A stretch of 64,000 bases of DNA from Sphingobium arseniciresistens (GTDB lineage Bacteria > Pseudomonadota > Alphaproteobacteria > Sphingomonadales > Sphingomonadaceae), in assembly GCA_029167225.1 (NCBI GenBank), contig JARFNK010000004.1:124001-188000 (forward strand), written 5' to 3'. The notes below the pieces were generated by a model. The model made no database searches, was not told the origin of the DNA, and saw only the letters and a list, made by a program, of their open reading frames with translations. This document shows, piece by piece, positions 7,993 through 15,395 of the stretch; position 1 is the first letter of the stretch; the number at the start of each line of letters is the position of its first letter. The position numbers and the translations under genes are program-made.

Positions 7993-8179
7993 ATGCGCTA
8001 TGGCATCGCAGGAACCGGGATCATGCGTGTTTGAGCCGCTGCTCGCCACCGGTGCCCGCGATCCAAGGACGCGGTTTAGTGACGGGCTGGACGGCTTGCG
8101 TGCCTTAGCGATCGGCGTAACGGTCGAAACCAGCGCACGCGAGAAGCGCGTGGTCGAGATGTCGGAAGTCGGGCTCTGA
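7993..8179 (+). pseudogene. Remnant of a Gfo/Idh/MocA-type oxidoreductase (internal deletion)
   Basis: The start MRYGIAGTGIM at 7993 matches the first residues of a Gfo/Idh Rossmann fold and then stops at 8032-8034. In the next frame, 8027-8179 reads FEPLLATGARDPRTRFSDGL, DGLRALAIGVTVETSA and REKRVVEMSEVGL then stop, which looks like the C-terminal end of the same family. About 300 central codons are missing and the two ends are out of frame. This fits a deletion that removed most of the gene. It is divergent from the aldo/keto reductase. Gfo/Idh enzymes are common partners of TIM-barrel and DUF1080 proteins in keto-sugar pathways. Identification rests on short segments. Confidence 0.6.
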
Positions 8180-8234
8180 GGGACAAGGGAGGCGTTGTCG
8201 TGAAGGACAGGCCGCCCTGTGCTGCTAGGCCTCG

Positions 8235-11021
8235 CTACAAGATGGGTGGTGCGCCATAGGGATCGGGCGCGCCGTCCAGTCGCACGTCGATCCGGTCGAG
8301 CAGGAAACCGGGATCGAGCGCATGGATTTTCAGGCTGTGCTTTCCCTTTGCCAGTTGCTGGATCGTGCTGCGCCGCTGCGCCATGTTGCTCAGCACATTG
8401 CGTTTCCATTCCTCACTGCGGCCATGGGTCTCGTAATCGAGGATCTGGATGGGGGCATCGTCGATCTGCACCCCGAGGCGCAGGCCGTTGGCCGATGTCA
8501 GCGGATGCGCCGGCAGGGCGATGATGCGCACCTCCGCGTCCGTCGTTCCCGTAGTTTCGAAATCGTAGCGGAGCGGCACAATCCCCTGGGTGCCCTTGCG
8601 CGAAGGCAGCGAAAGTTTCGAACGCAGCGCGGCCTGTCGCGATCCCAATCCCTCCACCCTTTCCCAGTCGCTGCTGGGGGAGGTCGGCATGACGGCCGTC
8701 AGAGAGATTGTCCGGTCGATCTCGACAGGAACGTCGCCCGTGGCTGCGCGGATGAATGCCCCGCCAATAGCCTTCGTCTTGCCTGCGCAGGAAAGGGCGC
8801 CGAAATTGACCGGTGACGTGCTGCCGTCATAGGTGAGGGCAATGCGCTGCTGATAGCCATTGGCCTGCTCCAGCCTGCCGCGCGTGGTGGTGAGTGCGAG
8901 TCCATGCTGGCCCGACAATTGCCATTCGGCTGGCTCGCCCCAGCTATGGATCGTCAGGAAATGGTGCCCCTTGCGTCCCTCGATGAAGTTCAGTTCGGAT
9001 GCATCCGCCACGCAACCCGGCTGCCGCGGCGCATCGGCCTTGGGGAAGGTCGGTCTGGCGAAGACGGGCAGCTCGCGCGGGGCCATGCTCATCATGCCCC
9101 TCCATTTGCCGCCATTCTGCGCGTTGTAGCGCGCCGTGTCGGCAATGATGCGCTCGTGCGCGGCCTCTGCCTGCTCCGTGAGCAGGTTCGCATTCGGCCA
9201 GCCCTGCCGCGCATAGAGCGCCGCGAGATCGAGCTTGAGATTGCGTTCGTTGAGACTGGCGGCCGCCCGAACCGGATAGAGGACCAGCTGGAAAAACGCG
9301 TCCGTGCGATCTGCGGGCACCTCCGCCGCCAGCGCCTCGGCGCTGGCTGAAAGGTCGGCATAGCGATCGATCCGCTGCTGTGCCTCGCGGCCGCCGGTGC
9401 GGATATAGTCGCTTATGGCGATCGGGCTGGTCGGCTCCACCGTGCTGAACCCCATGAATTCCGGCCGTCGCTCGAAGGCGAGGTCGTAATATTCGGTCAT
9501 GATGTCGGCGATCCTGGGCGCGAGGGCAGGGTCGAACTGCTGGCCCAGCCATTTTCTCAGATGGTTGCGTGCGGGCGGGCCGAACTGTTCATGGTCGAAG
9601 GCGAGATCGAGAAAATATTGGGTGAGATATTCGGCCGGCTTGATGTCGCCGACATTCAGCATCCAGATCTTGCGGGCCTTCATCTGCCATGCGCGATCCA
9701 TCTGTTCCCTGATCAGCGCTGGATGCGTCGTTGCCAGCCAGAGATAGTCGTGCGGCCGGCCCCAATAGGAGATATGATAGTATACGCCCGATCCGCCGCT
9801 GCGCGCCTGCTCCTGCGGCGTGGAGAGCTGGTTGATGTAGCCATAATTATCCTCTGGCCAGACCAGCGTGATATCATCGGGTACCTTCAGGCCAAGCCCA
9901 TAGAGATCGCGGACTTCCTTGTAGAGCGTCAGGGCCTGGGGAACCTGATCCGCCGGCTTGTTCTGCGCCTTTGCCAGAAGGTCGCGCTGGATGGCGATGG
10001 CTTCGCCCAGGGCATCGCGGGCGATCTCTGGCGTCCTCGCCCCTTCCATCTCTGAGTCATGCTTGCCGCGCAGGCCGACCGTATAGACATTCTCGAACGG
10101 CTTCACCTGCGTAACGCGGTCGCGCCAATATCGGATCATCGCCTCGCGATTGGTGAAGAAGTTGAAGTCGCCGTGGCGCTTCTCGTCCCATTCGCGCACA
10201 TTGTTCCGCATCATCGGCTCGGCATGGGACGTGCCGACGACGATCGCATAGTCTCGCGCGGTCTCGGCATTGCCGGCGATCTGGTAGAAGGGCTTGGTGA
10301 CGTCATGCATGGCGGGCCAGATCAGATTGGCCTTCAGGCGCCACATCAATTCGAAGATGCGGGCATAGGTTTTTGGCCCGATGTCGCCGGTTTCCGGCTC
10401 GAACGTCTTCGCAGCCCAGGGCTGCAAGCCCCAGTCCTCATCGTTGAGGAAGATCCCGCGATACTGCACGGAAGGCGTGGCGGACAGGCGATAGGCCCCG
10501 TCCACGACCAGCCGGCCGGTCCTGCGCGGACTGATATCAGCCCACCATTCCCAGGCGGAAACGCCCATCTCGCGCGTGAGGTCGACGGTGCCCCAGATCG
10601 CGCCGCGCATGTCCGATCCCGCGATCACTAGATAGTGTCGCGATGGCTGGCTGCGCGAGGGAAGCGATACGCGCATATAGCGCTCCCACTGGCCCTTGAG
10701 CGGCGCCAAGTCGAGGCCGGTGTCCTTGGCGACCGCTTCGATCAGCGGCGATCCCCGCTGTCCGATGACGATGCAGAGCGTCCCGCAATCCCGAAGGTCG
10801 GAGGACTGGCTCGGCGCGTTCCCCGTCAGCTTTAGAAGATCGCCGGCGAGCATGTTGCCCGCAATCGACAAAGGCCGGTTGCCGTCATGGAGGATGCGGG
10901 CAACCCGATGCCCGTCGAAAAGCAGCAGTCCTTCAGCATTGGCCGGGGCCGGAGCGAAGCCCAGAACAAGGACAGGCAGCAGGGCGCGCAGGAGCAGGAG
11001 CCCCGATTTCGATCGCTTCAT
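8235..11021 (-). CDS. Glycoside hydrolase family 115, probable xylan alpha-1,2-glucuronidase
   Basis: 928 residues with a Sec signal peptide (MKRSKSGLLLLRALLPVLVL, cleavage after ANA). The family core runs from LLLFDGHRVARI through GAIWGTVDLTREMGVSAWEW, VQYRGIFLNDEDWGLQPWA, NLIWPAMHDVTKPFY and WPEDNYGYINQL to WMLNVGDIKPAEYLTQYFLD. A C-terminal beta-domain follows (RVEGLG, EVRIIALPAHP). GH115 enzymes release (4-O-methyl-)glucuronic acid from xylan side chains, acting in the periplasm or outside. The length is usual for the family. It lies on the same strand upstream of the sugar-oxidation cluster, separated by the Gfo/Idh relic. An inverted repeat precedes it at 11097-11121. Confidence 0.9.
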   Translation of the reverse strand: MKRSKSGLLLLRALLPVLVLGFAPAPANAEGLLLFDGHRVARILHDGNRPLSIAGNMLAGDLLKLTGNAPSQSSDLRDCGTLCIVIGQRGSPLIEAVAKDTGLDLAPLKGQWERYMRVSLPSRSQPSRHYLVIAGSDMRGAIWGTVDLTREMGVSAWEWWADISPRRTGRLVVDGAYRLSATPSVQYRGIFLNDEDWGLQPWAAKTFEPETGDIGPKTYARIFELMWRLKANLIWPAMHDVTKPFYQIAGNAETARDYAIVVGTSHAEPMMRNNVREWDEKRHGDFNFFTNREAMIRYWRDRVTQVKPFENVYTVGLRGKHDSEMEGARTPEIARDALGEAIAIQRDLLAKAQNKPADQVPQALTLYKEVRDLYGLGLKVPDDITLVWPEDNYGYINQLSTPQEQARSGGSGVYYHISYWGRPHDYLWLATTHPALIREQMDRAWQMKARKIWMLNVGDIKPAEYLTQYFLDLAFDHEQFGPPARNHLRKWLGQQFDPALAPRIADIMTEYYDLAFERRPEFMGFSTVEPTSPIAISDYIRTGGREAQQRIDRYADLSASAEALAAEVPADRTDAFFQLVLYPVRAAASLNERNLKLDLAALYARQGWPNANLLTEQAEAAHERIIADTARYNAQNGGKWRGMMSMAPRELPVFARPTFPKADAPRQPGCVADASELNFIEGRKGHHFLTIHSWGEPAEWQLSGQHGLALTTTRGRLEQANGYQQRIALTYDGSTSPVNFGALSCAGKTKAIGGAFIRAATGDVPVEIDRTISLTAVMPTSPSSDWERVEGLGSRQAALRSKLSLPSRKGTQGIVPLRYDFETTGTTDAEVRIIALPAHPLTSANGLRLGVQIDDAPIQILDYETHGRSEEWKRNVLSNMAQRRSTIQQLAKGKHSLKIHALDPGFLLDRIDVRLDGAPDPYGAPPIL

Positions 11022-11096
11022 CCGCTCCGTGCTCCCTTCTTACGATACGCTTCATTGCGTCTTTCACGAAATCGTAGAGAAGGAGTTTAAGTCTTT

Positions 11097-11121
11097 CAAT
11101 GTGGATCATTGTTCCACATTG
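11097..11121. promoter_or_regulatory. Inverted repeat upstream of the GH115 gene (candidate operator)
   Basis: CAATGTGGA and TCCACATTG are perfect 9-bp inverted arms separated by 7 bp, 76-100 bp upstream of the GH115 start. The size and symmetry fit an operator for a dimeric regulator (for example GntR-type). No such regulator gene is in the window. Confidence 0.5.
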
Positions 11122-11283
11122 AGGGTTTTCTTGAGCGCGGGCGTGCCGCGGGGGCGCGCGTGGCACCGATGATGAAATCATGCCGCTATTATCAGAAATA
11201 ATCAATTTCGTTCAACGCATTGGGTGACTATCGAGGGGCGTTGCCTTTTCCCCCTTTTTTAAGGTGACACTTCCGAGACTTGG

Positions 11284-11315
11284 CCCCGTTGTGTCCTTGG
11301 CGCGACGGGGTTTTT
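11284..11315 (+). terminator. Orphan intrinsic-terminator-like hairpin
   Basis: CCCCGT and ACGGGG form a 6-bp stem followed by TTTTT (11311-11315). No annotated + strand gene precedes it, so if real it ends an unannotated short transcript or antisense RNA. The stem is short, so confidence is low. Confidence 0.3.
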
Positions 11316-11379
11316 GGGCGGGGCCGCTACGCTTGGAGATGGGCTGGTGCTGCTGCGTGCTTCAGGTTAACCGCGAACC

Positions 11380-12609
11380 ATGACAATTCCAGCATCGCCA
11401 CATCCCACCCTGCATCGGCATGAATTCGTTTCATTGATTGCGGCTATCATGGCCGTGAACGCGCTGGGCGTTGACTTGATGCTGCCGGCATTGCCGGTGA
11501 TGGGGCGGGATCTGGGCATAGCGACCGCCAATGCCCGGCAATGGATCGTCACGGCCTATATTTTCGGCTTCGCGGTTGGCCAGCTCGTCTATGGACCGCT
11601 TGCCGATCGGTTCGGTCGCAAGCCCGTATTGCTTGCGACGCTTGCCGGCTTCGTCCTGGCAAGCGTTTTCGCGGCAAGCGCACAGACTTTTGCTGCGTTG
11701 ATAGGCGCGCGCATTCTGCAGGGCGCGATGTCGGCCTCCACGCGGGTTCTCTCCGTTGCGATCGTGCGCGACAGCTATTCGGGGCGGAGGATGGCGAAGA
11801 CCATGTCGCTGGCGCAGATGGTGTTCTTTCTGGTTCCCATCCTGGCGCCGACCCTGGGGCAGGGACTGCTGATGTTCGGTCCCTGGCGCTTCATCTTCTA
11901 CGCGCTGGCGGTTTTCGCAGCGACCATATGCGTCTGGTCGGCGCTGCGTCTGCCGGAAACCCTGCCGCGCGAAGCGCGAAGGGAAATATCGTTCATGACC
12001 TTGGCTGCCGCCTATCGGCTGACTCTCACCAACCGCTTTTCGATCGGTTATACGGTAGCCGGTGCACTGACATTTGGCGGGATCATCGCGTTCGTTTCGT
12101 CATCCGAGCAGGTCTTTGTCGACACCTTCCATCAGGGCGCGCGCTTCGCCCTGCTTTTTGGCCTTTGTGCGCTGGCCATGGGATTTGCATCCTTTGCCAA
12201 TAGTCGCCTGGTGGAGCGACTTGGTACGCGCCTCATCTCACATAGCAGCATTTTCGGCCTCGTGGGCCTTTCGGTCATTCATCTGCTGATTGCGCGCAGC
12301 GGATCGGAGACGCTGTGGACCTATGTGATTATCCAGTCGCTGAGCCTGGCATGCATCGGGCTATGCGGTGCAAATTTCGGTGCGATGGCGATGGCGCCGG
12401 TAGGGCATGTCGCGGGAACCGCCTCCTCGGTTCAGGGCTTCATCAGCAGTCTTGGCGCCGTGGCCGTCGGGTCAGCAATCGGCCAATCCTATGACGGTAC
12501 GACCTATCCGCTCGCCGTCGGCTATCTGTCCATTGGCCTGGGAGCCTTGGCCATCATCTCTCTAGTGGAGGGTGGGCGGCTGTTTCGAGGACGGCTGTTG
12601 CAGGATTGA
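11380..12609 (+). CDS. MFS transporter, Bcr/CflA-like drug/metabolite exporter
   Basis: 409 residues with 12 predicted hydrophobic segments. The cytoplasmic loop after helix 2 carries the MFS motif [14 protein letters not shown] (near residues 68-81). Motif C-like residues follow in helix 5 ([15 protein letters not shown]). The N-terminus ([20 protein letters not shown]) matches Bcr/CflA-type exporters. It is a proton-driven inner-membrane exporter. The substrate cannot be read from sequence. It is followed after about 50-90 bp by the glutaminase gene on the same strand, possibly co-transcribed. Confidence 0.87.
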   Translation: MTIPASPHPTLHRHEFVSLIAAIMAVNALGVDLMLPALPVMGRDLGIATANARQWIVTAYIFGFAVGQLVYGPLADRFGRKPVLLATLAGFVLASVFAASAQTFAALIGARILQGAMSASTRVLSVAIVRDSYSGRRMAKTMSLAQMVFFLVPILAPTLGQGLLMFGPWRFIFYALAVFAATICVWSALRLPETLPREARREISFMTLAAAYRLTLTNRFSIGYTVAGALTFGGIIAFVSSSEQVFVDTFHQGARFALLFGLCALAMGFASFANSRLVERLGTRLISHSSIFGLVGLSVIHLLIARSGSETLWTYVIIQSLSLACIGLCGANFGAMAMAPVGHVAGTASSVQGFISSLGAVAVGSAIGQSYDGTTYPLAVGYLSIGLGALAIISLVEGGRLFRGRLLQD

Positions 12610-12697
12610 TGGCGGATCCGGCGGGCCAAGTCTTAGAAGAGGGGGGGCATGGTGGATCATGGGCGATGGCGCGCTTCATCGCGGTGCCTGGCATGAT

Positions 12698-13648
12698 ATG
12701 TCGACGCTTATGGACCTTGCCCGAATCGTCGAAACCATCGTTGCGGAAATGGAAGAGCGTACCGAGCGCGGTGCGGTGGCGACCTATATCCCTGAACTGG
12801 CCAAGGTCGATCCAGCCCGTTTCGGCATCGCCATCGTTACCGCCGAGGGGCAGGTCGTCGCAGGCGGCGACGCGGAGATAGGGTTTTCCATCCAGTCGAT
12901 CTCAAAGGTCTTCGCCCTCACTCTGGCTCTTGGCAAGATCGGCGACCAGCTCTGGAAACGTGTCGGACGCGAGCCGTCGGGCAATGCCTTCAACTCCATC
13001 GTCCAGCTGGAGCATGAAGCCGGCATTCCCCGCAATCCCTTCATCAACGCCGGCGCCATCGTCGTCACCGACGTCAACCTGGCCGGGCATCAACCCCGAG
13101 AGATGATTGGCGAACTGTTGCGGTTCCTGCGCTTCCTGAGCGGCGACGAGAGCATCTCCATCGACGAGACCGTGGCCCGATCGGAAGCGTTGACGGGCTT
13201 TCGCAACCAGGCGCTCGCCAACTATATGCGCTCCTTCGGCAATCTGCGGGGAGAGGTCGAGCAGGTGCTGGGCACCTATGTCCATCAGTGCGCGGTCGAG
13301 ATGAGCTGCCTCCAGCTTGCCCTTGCCGGACGGTTCCTGATGCTCGGCGGCCGGCATCCCGATGGCGGACGGGTCGTGTCCGAACGTCGCGCCCGACGGA
13401 TCAACGCGCTGATGCTGACCTGCGGCCATTATGATGCGTCGGGCGACTTCGCCTATCGCGTCGGCATTCCGGGGAAATCGGGCGTGGGCGGTGGCATTCT
13501 GGCCGTGGTGCCGGGGCGTGCCTCCATTGCAGTCTGGTCGCCCGGACTCAACGAGACGGGCAATTCCATGCTGGGGACGATCGCGCTGGAACGGCTGGCC
13601 GAGGCGACCGGCTGGTCGGTGTTCAGCGCACATCTTCCCGAAGAATGA
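12698..13648 (+). CDS. glsA: Glutaminase
   Basis: 316 residues from the start at 12698. Serine-dependent glutaminase: the active-site Ser67-x-x-Lys70 lies in FSIQSISK, followed by [32 protein letters not shown] and the C-terminal [19 protein letters not shown]. It hydrolyses glutamine to glutamate and ammonia in the cytoplasm. The protein from 12698 aligns with the length of E. coli GlsB-type enzymes. An in-frame ATG at 12659, behind a G-rich possible ribosome-binding site, would add 13 residues and is the alternative start. Confidence 0.9.
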   Translation: MSTLMDLARIVETIVAEMEERTERGAVATYIPELAKVDPARFGIAIVTAEGQVVAGGDAEIGFSIQSISKVFALTLALGKIGDQLWKRVGREPSGNAFNSIVQLEHEAGIPRNPFINAGAIVVTDVNLAGHQPREMIGELLRFLRFLSGDESISIDETVARSEALTGFRNQALANYMRSFGNLRGEVEQVLGTYVHQCAVEMSCLQLALAGRFLMLGGRHPDGGRVVSERRARRINALMLTCGHYDASGDFAYRVGIPGKSGVGGGILAVVPGRASIAVWSPGLNETGNSMLGTIALERLAEATGWSVFSAHLPEE

Positions 13649-13677
13649 CGTGGCGCTGAGTCCGGCCTTCGATCGAT

Positions 13678-13723
13678 GGCGCCAACGAAGGAGTGGGTGT
13701 ATCCAGCCACCTTCGTTGGCGCC
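13678..13723. terminator. Hairpin between convergent glutaminase and SDR genes
   Basis: GGCGCCAACGAAGG (13678-13691) pairs perfectly with CCTTCGTTGGCGCC (13710-13723) across an 18-nt loop. It sits between two convergent stops (13648 and 13732). Neither side has a long T-run, so it may work as a weak bidirectional terminator or an mRNA 3-prime stabiliser. Confidence 0.55.
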
Positions 13724-13731
13724 GCGAATGG

Positions 13732-14532
13732 TTATGCCGCAGCGTTCTCTCGATAGCGGGGAGCGACTGCGCTTTTCGACAGGTTCGGTGCCATGGCCAG
13801 ACGAGCCTGCTGCATGCTGGTCCATTGCCCTTCGTCATGGAGCGGCGGGATCGTCACGGTTTCGCCCAGATCGAAGCCGAGAAGCGCCGCGTCGACCAAG
13901 TCATCGACTTCCATCACGAAGCCCTCGGGAAATGCGTCGACATCCTTGCCGGCGCGCGCCCAGATCTCCGTTCGTGTGGCGCCGGGCAGCACCACTTGAA
14001 CGTAGACGCCCTTGTCCTTCAGTTGCGCGGCCATGGACTGGCTGAGATTGAGGACATAGGCCTTGGTGCCGCTGTAGATGCCATCGAACATCTCGGGTGC
14101 CAGTGCCAGCACTGAGGCGATGTTGACGATTGCGCCCTTTTCGGCCGCCACGAAGGCCTTGCCCGCGGCCGACGCCAACCGGGTCGGCGCGGTCACGTTG
14201 AGCGCGATGATCTGCGCCAGCGCGACGGGGCCGTTCTCCAATATGCCGCCGTTCAGCGACATGCCGGCATTGTTGATGAGGTGCGTGATGTCGCCGGCCG
14301 CAAGGCGGTTTTCGATATTCGTCAGCTCTTCGTCATTGGTCAGGTCCGCGACGATGATCTCGATCGCCACGCCGGTCTCTGCGCGCAGACGCTCGGCCAG
14401 TTGCTCCATGCGCGCGCCATTGCGGGCGACGAGGACCAGGTCGAGACCCCGCCTTGCGAGCCGATCCGCATAGGTCGCGCCGATCCCTGTGGACGCGCCA
14501 GTGATGAGTGCGGTGCCGGCGGTTTTACTCAT
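13732..14532 (-). CDS. Short-chain dehydrogenase/reductase
   Basis: 266 residues, cytoplasmic. Classical SDR motifs are complete: nucleotide site TGASTGIG at residues 11-18, NNAG at 87-90, catalytic Ser140 and Tyr153-x-x-x-Lys157. It reduces or oxidises an unknown alcohol/carbonyl with NAD(P)(H). It is divergent from the HxlR regulator at 14603, and the two share the palindrome at 14568-14603, so it is very probably this regulator's target. Confidence 0.9.
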   Translation of the reverse strand: MSKTAGTALITGASTGIGATYADRLARRGLDLVLVARNGARMEQLAERLRAETGVAIEIIVADLTNDEELTNIENRLAAGDITHLINNAGMSLNGGILENGPVALAQIIALNVTAPTRLASAAGKAFVAAEKGAIVNIASVLALAPEMFDGIYSGTKAYVLNLSQSMAAQLKDKGVYVQVVLPGATRTEIWARAGKDVDAFPEGFVMEVDDLVDAALLGFDLGETVTIPPLHDEGQWTSMQQARLAMAPNLSKSAVAPRYRENAAA

Positions 14533-14567
14533 TGGATGTTCCTTTCCATTCGGTCGGAAGAAGTAAC

Positions 14568-14603
14568 TTGCATAACGATAGTTACGTGACTATCGTTATG
14601 CAA
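14568..14603. promoter_or_regulatory. 36-bp palindromic operator between SDR and HxlR genes
   Basis: Two perfect 15-bp arms, TTGCATAACGATAGT (14568-14582) and its inverse (14589-14603), flank a 6-bp centre that is itself nearly symmetrical. It ends on the A of the HxlR start codon and lies 36 bp from the SDR start. It is the expected binding site for the HxlR dimer, giving control of both genes and autoregulation. Confidence 0.75.
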
Positions 14604-15049
14604 TGGACACGGAGAAATTTTCCAACGGCACGTGCCCCGTCGCCCGCGCTCTGCTGCGTGTGGGAGATAGCTGGAGCATGATGATCCTGCGCGATGCAGC
14701 CTATGGCGCGACCCGGTTCGATCAGTTCCGCATCAGCCTGGGCATCGCGCCCAACATCCTTACGCGCCGGTTGGCGTCGCTTACGGAAAATGGCTTGCTG
14801 GAAAAACGGCGCTATTCCCTGCGGCCGCCCCGCGACGAATATGTGCTGACGGAGAAGGGGCGGGACTTCCTGCCGATCCTGGCGGTTATCGGTGCTTGGG
14901 GACGGAAATATCATGGCGAGGGCGGCACCAGCCAGATGTTCGACAGCGAGACCGGCCTTCCGATTGAACCGGTCGTGGTCGATGGCGTGACCGGCAGGCC
15001 GCTGTCGAGCATCTCCACGCGGCTCATCTTGCCGGAGCGCACCTTATAG
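14603..15049 (+). CDS. HxlR-family transcriptional regulator
   Basis: 148 residues. It has the HxlR-type winged helix: CPVARALLRVGDSWSMMILR, then FDQFRISLGIAPNILTRRLA and the wing LTEKGRDFLPIL. A cysteine lies early in the domain, as in redox- or electrophile-sensing members. A C-terminal extension (about residues 105-148) follows. The start codon falls at the end of its presumed operator, and no Shine-Dalgarno sequence is visible, so the mRNA may be leaderless. It probably controls the divergent SDR gene. Confidence 0.88.
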   Translation: MDTEKFSNGTCPVARALLRVGDSWSMMILRDAAYGATRFDQFRISLGIAPNILTRRLASLTENGLLEKRRYSLRPPRDEYVLTEKGRDFLPILAVIGAWGRKYHGEGGTSQMFDSETGLPIEPVVVDGVTGRPLSSISTRLILPERTL

Positions 15050-15073
15050 ACAAGGCCGGCATGTCATCCATGG

Positions 15074-15301
15074 TCAGCCTTTGGGCCTGCTTGCGCGGCG
15101 GTAGGCCGGTACGGAAAGGCCGCTGTGCCCCCACTCTTCCAACGCGACTTCCTGGAAGATGACGAAGGTGTCGGCGGGGCCTTTCCCCAGGACGTCGCGG
15201 AGCAGCTCGGATACGCCGCTGTAAAGCGCCTCCTTCTGTTCGGGCGTAGTGCGGGCAGAGTCCAGGTCCAGAACAGCGTCGTGGCTGCCAGCAACGTGTC
15301 G
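15074..15301 (-). pseudogene. 4-oxalocrotonate tautomerase-like gene lacking its start
   Basis: The frame reads AVLDLDSARTTPEQKEALYS, GVSELLRDVLGKGPADTFVI, FQEVALEEWGHSGLSVPAYR and RASRPKG then stop. This matches the body of small tautomerase-family proteins (TPEQK..L..GV..LL..VLGK, F..V...WG..G). The frame is closed upstream by TAG at 15302-15304, and no ATG, GTG or TTG occurs before the conserved part. The N-terminal catalytic proline (Pro after Met in the family) is therefore missing. The 5-prime end abuts the receptor's terminator at 15310-15339. It was most likely truncated by a small deletion. Confidence 0.65.
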
Positions 15302-15309
15302 CTACTGGT

Positions 15310-15339
15310 AAAAAAAAGGGAGCAGGCATGCCTGCTCCC
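15310..15339 (-). terminator. Intrinsic terminator of the TonB receptor gene
   Basis: A perfect palindrome, GGGAGCAGGC with GCCTGCTCCC plus central AT (15318-15339), is followed on the minus strand by eight T residues (15310-15317). It lies about 57 bp beyond the receptor stop at 15396. This is a textbook rho-independent terminator. Confidence 0.85.
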
Positions 15340-15395
15340 CCCTGATTGGCGCAACGCCGTGCGCTATTTGTGCAATTCTGAGCGGACGCGTTACG

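Larger units (their letters stand above)
11022..11379. other. 358-bp divergent intergenic region (GH115 / MFS)
   Basis: It holds the promoters of two divergent genes. It contains the 25-bp inverted repeat at 11097-11121 and a hairpin with a T-run at 11284-11315 reading rightward. The second has no + strand gene ahead of it and may end a small transcript or be incidental. Confidence 0.45.

Noticed and set aside
7948-8409. 153-codon minus-strand frame in the AKR/GH115 gap
   Set aside because: It has no recognisable domain. The + strand there reads as the two ends of a Gfo/Idh protein, which explains the open frame.
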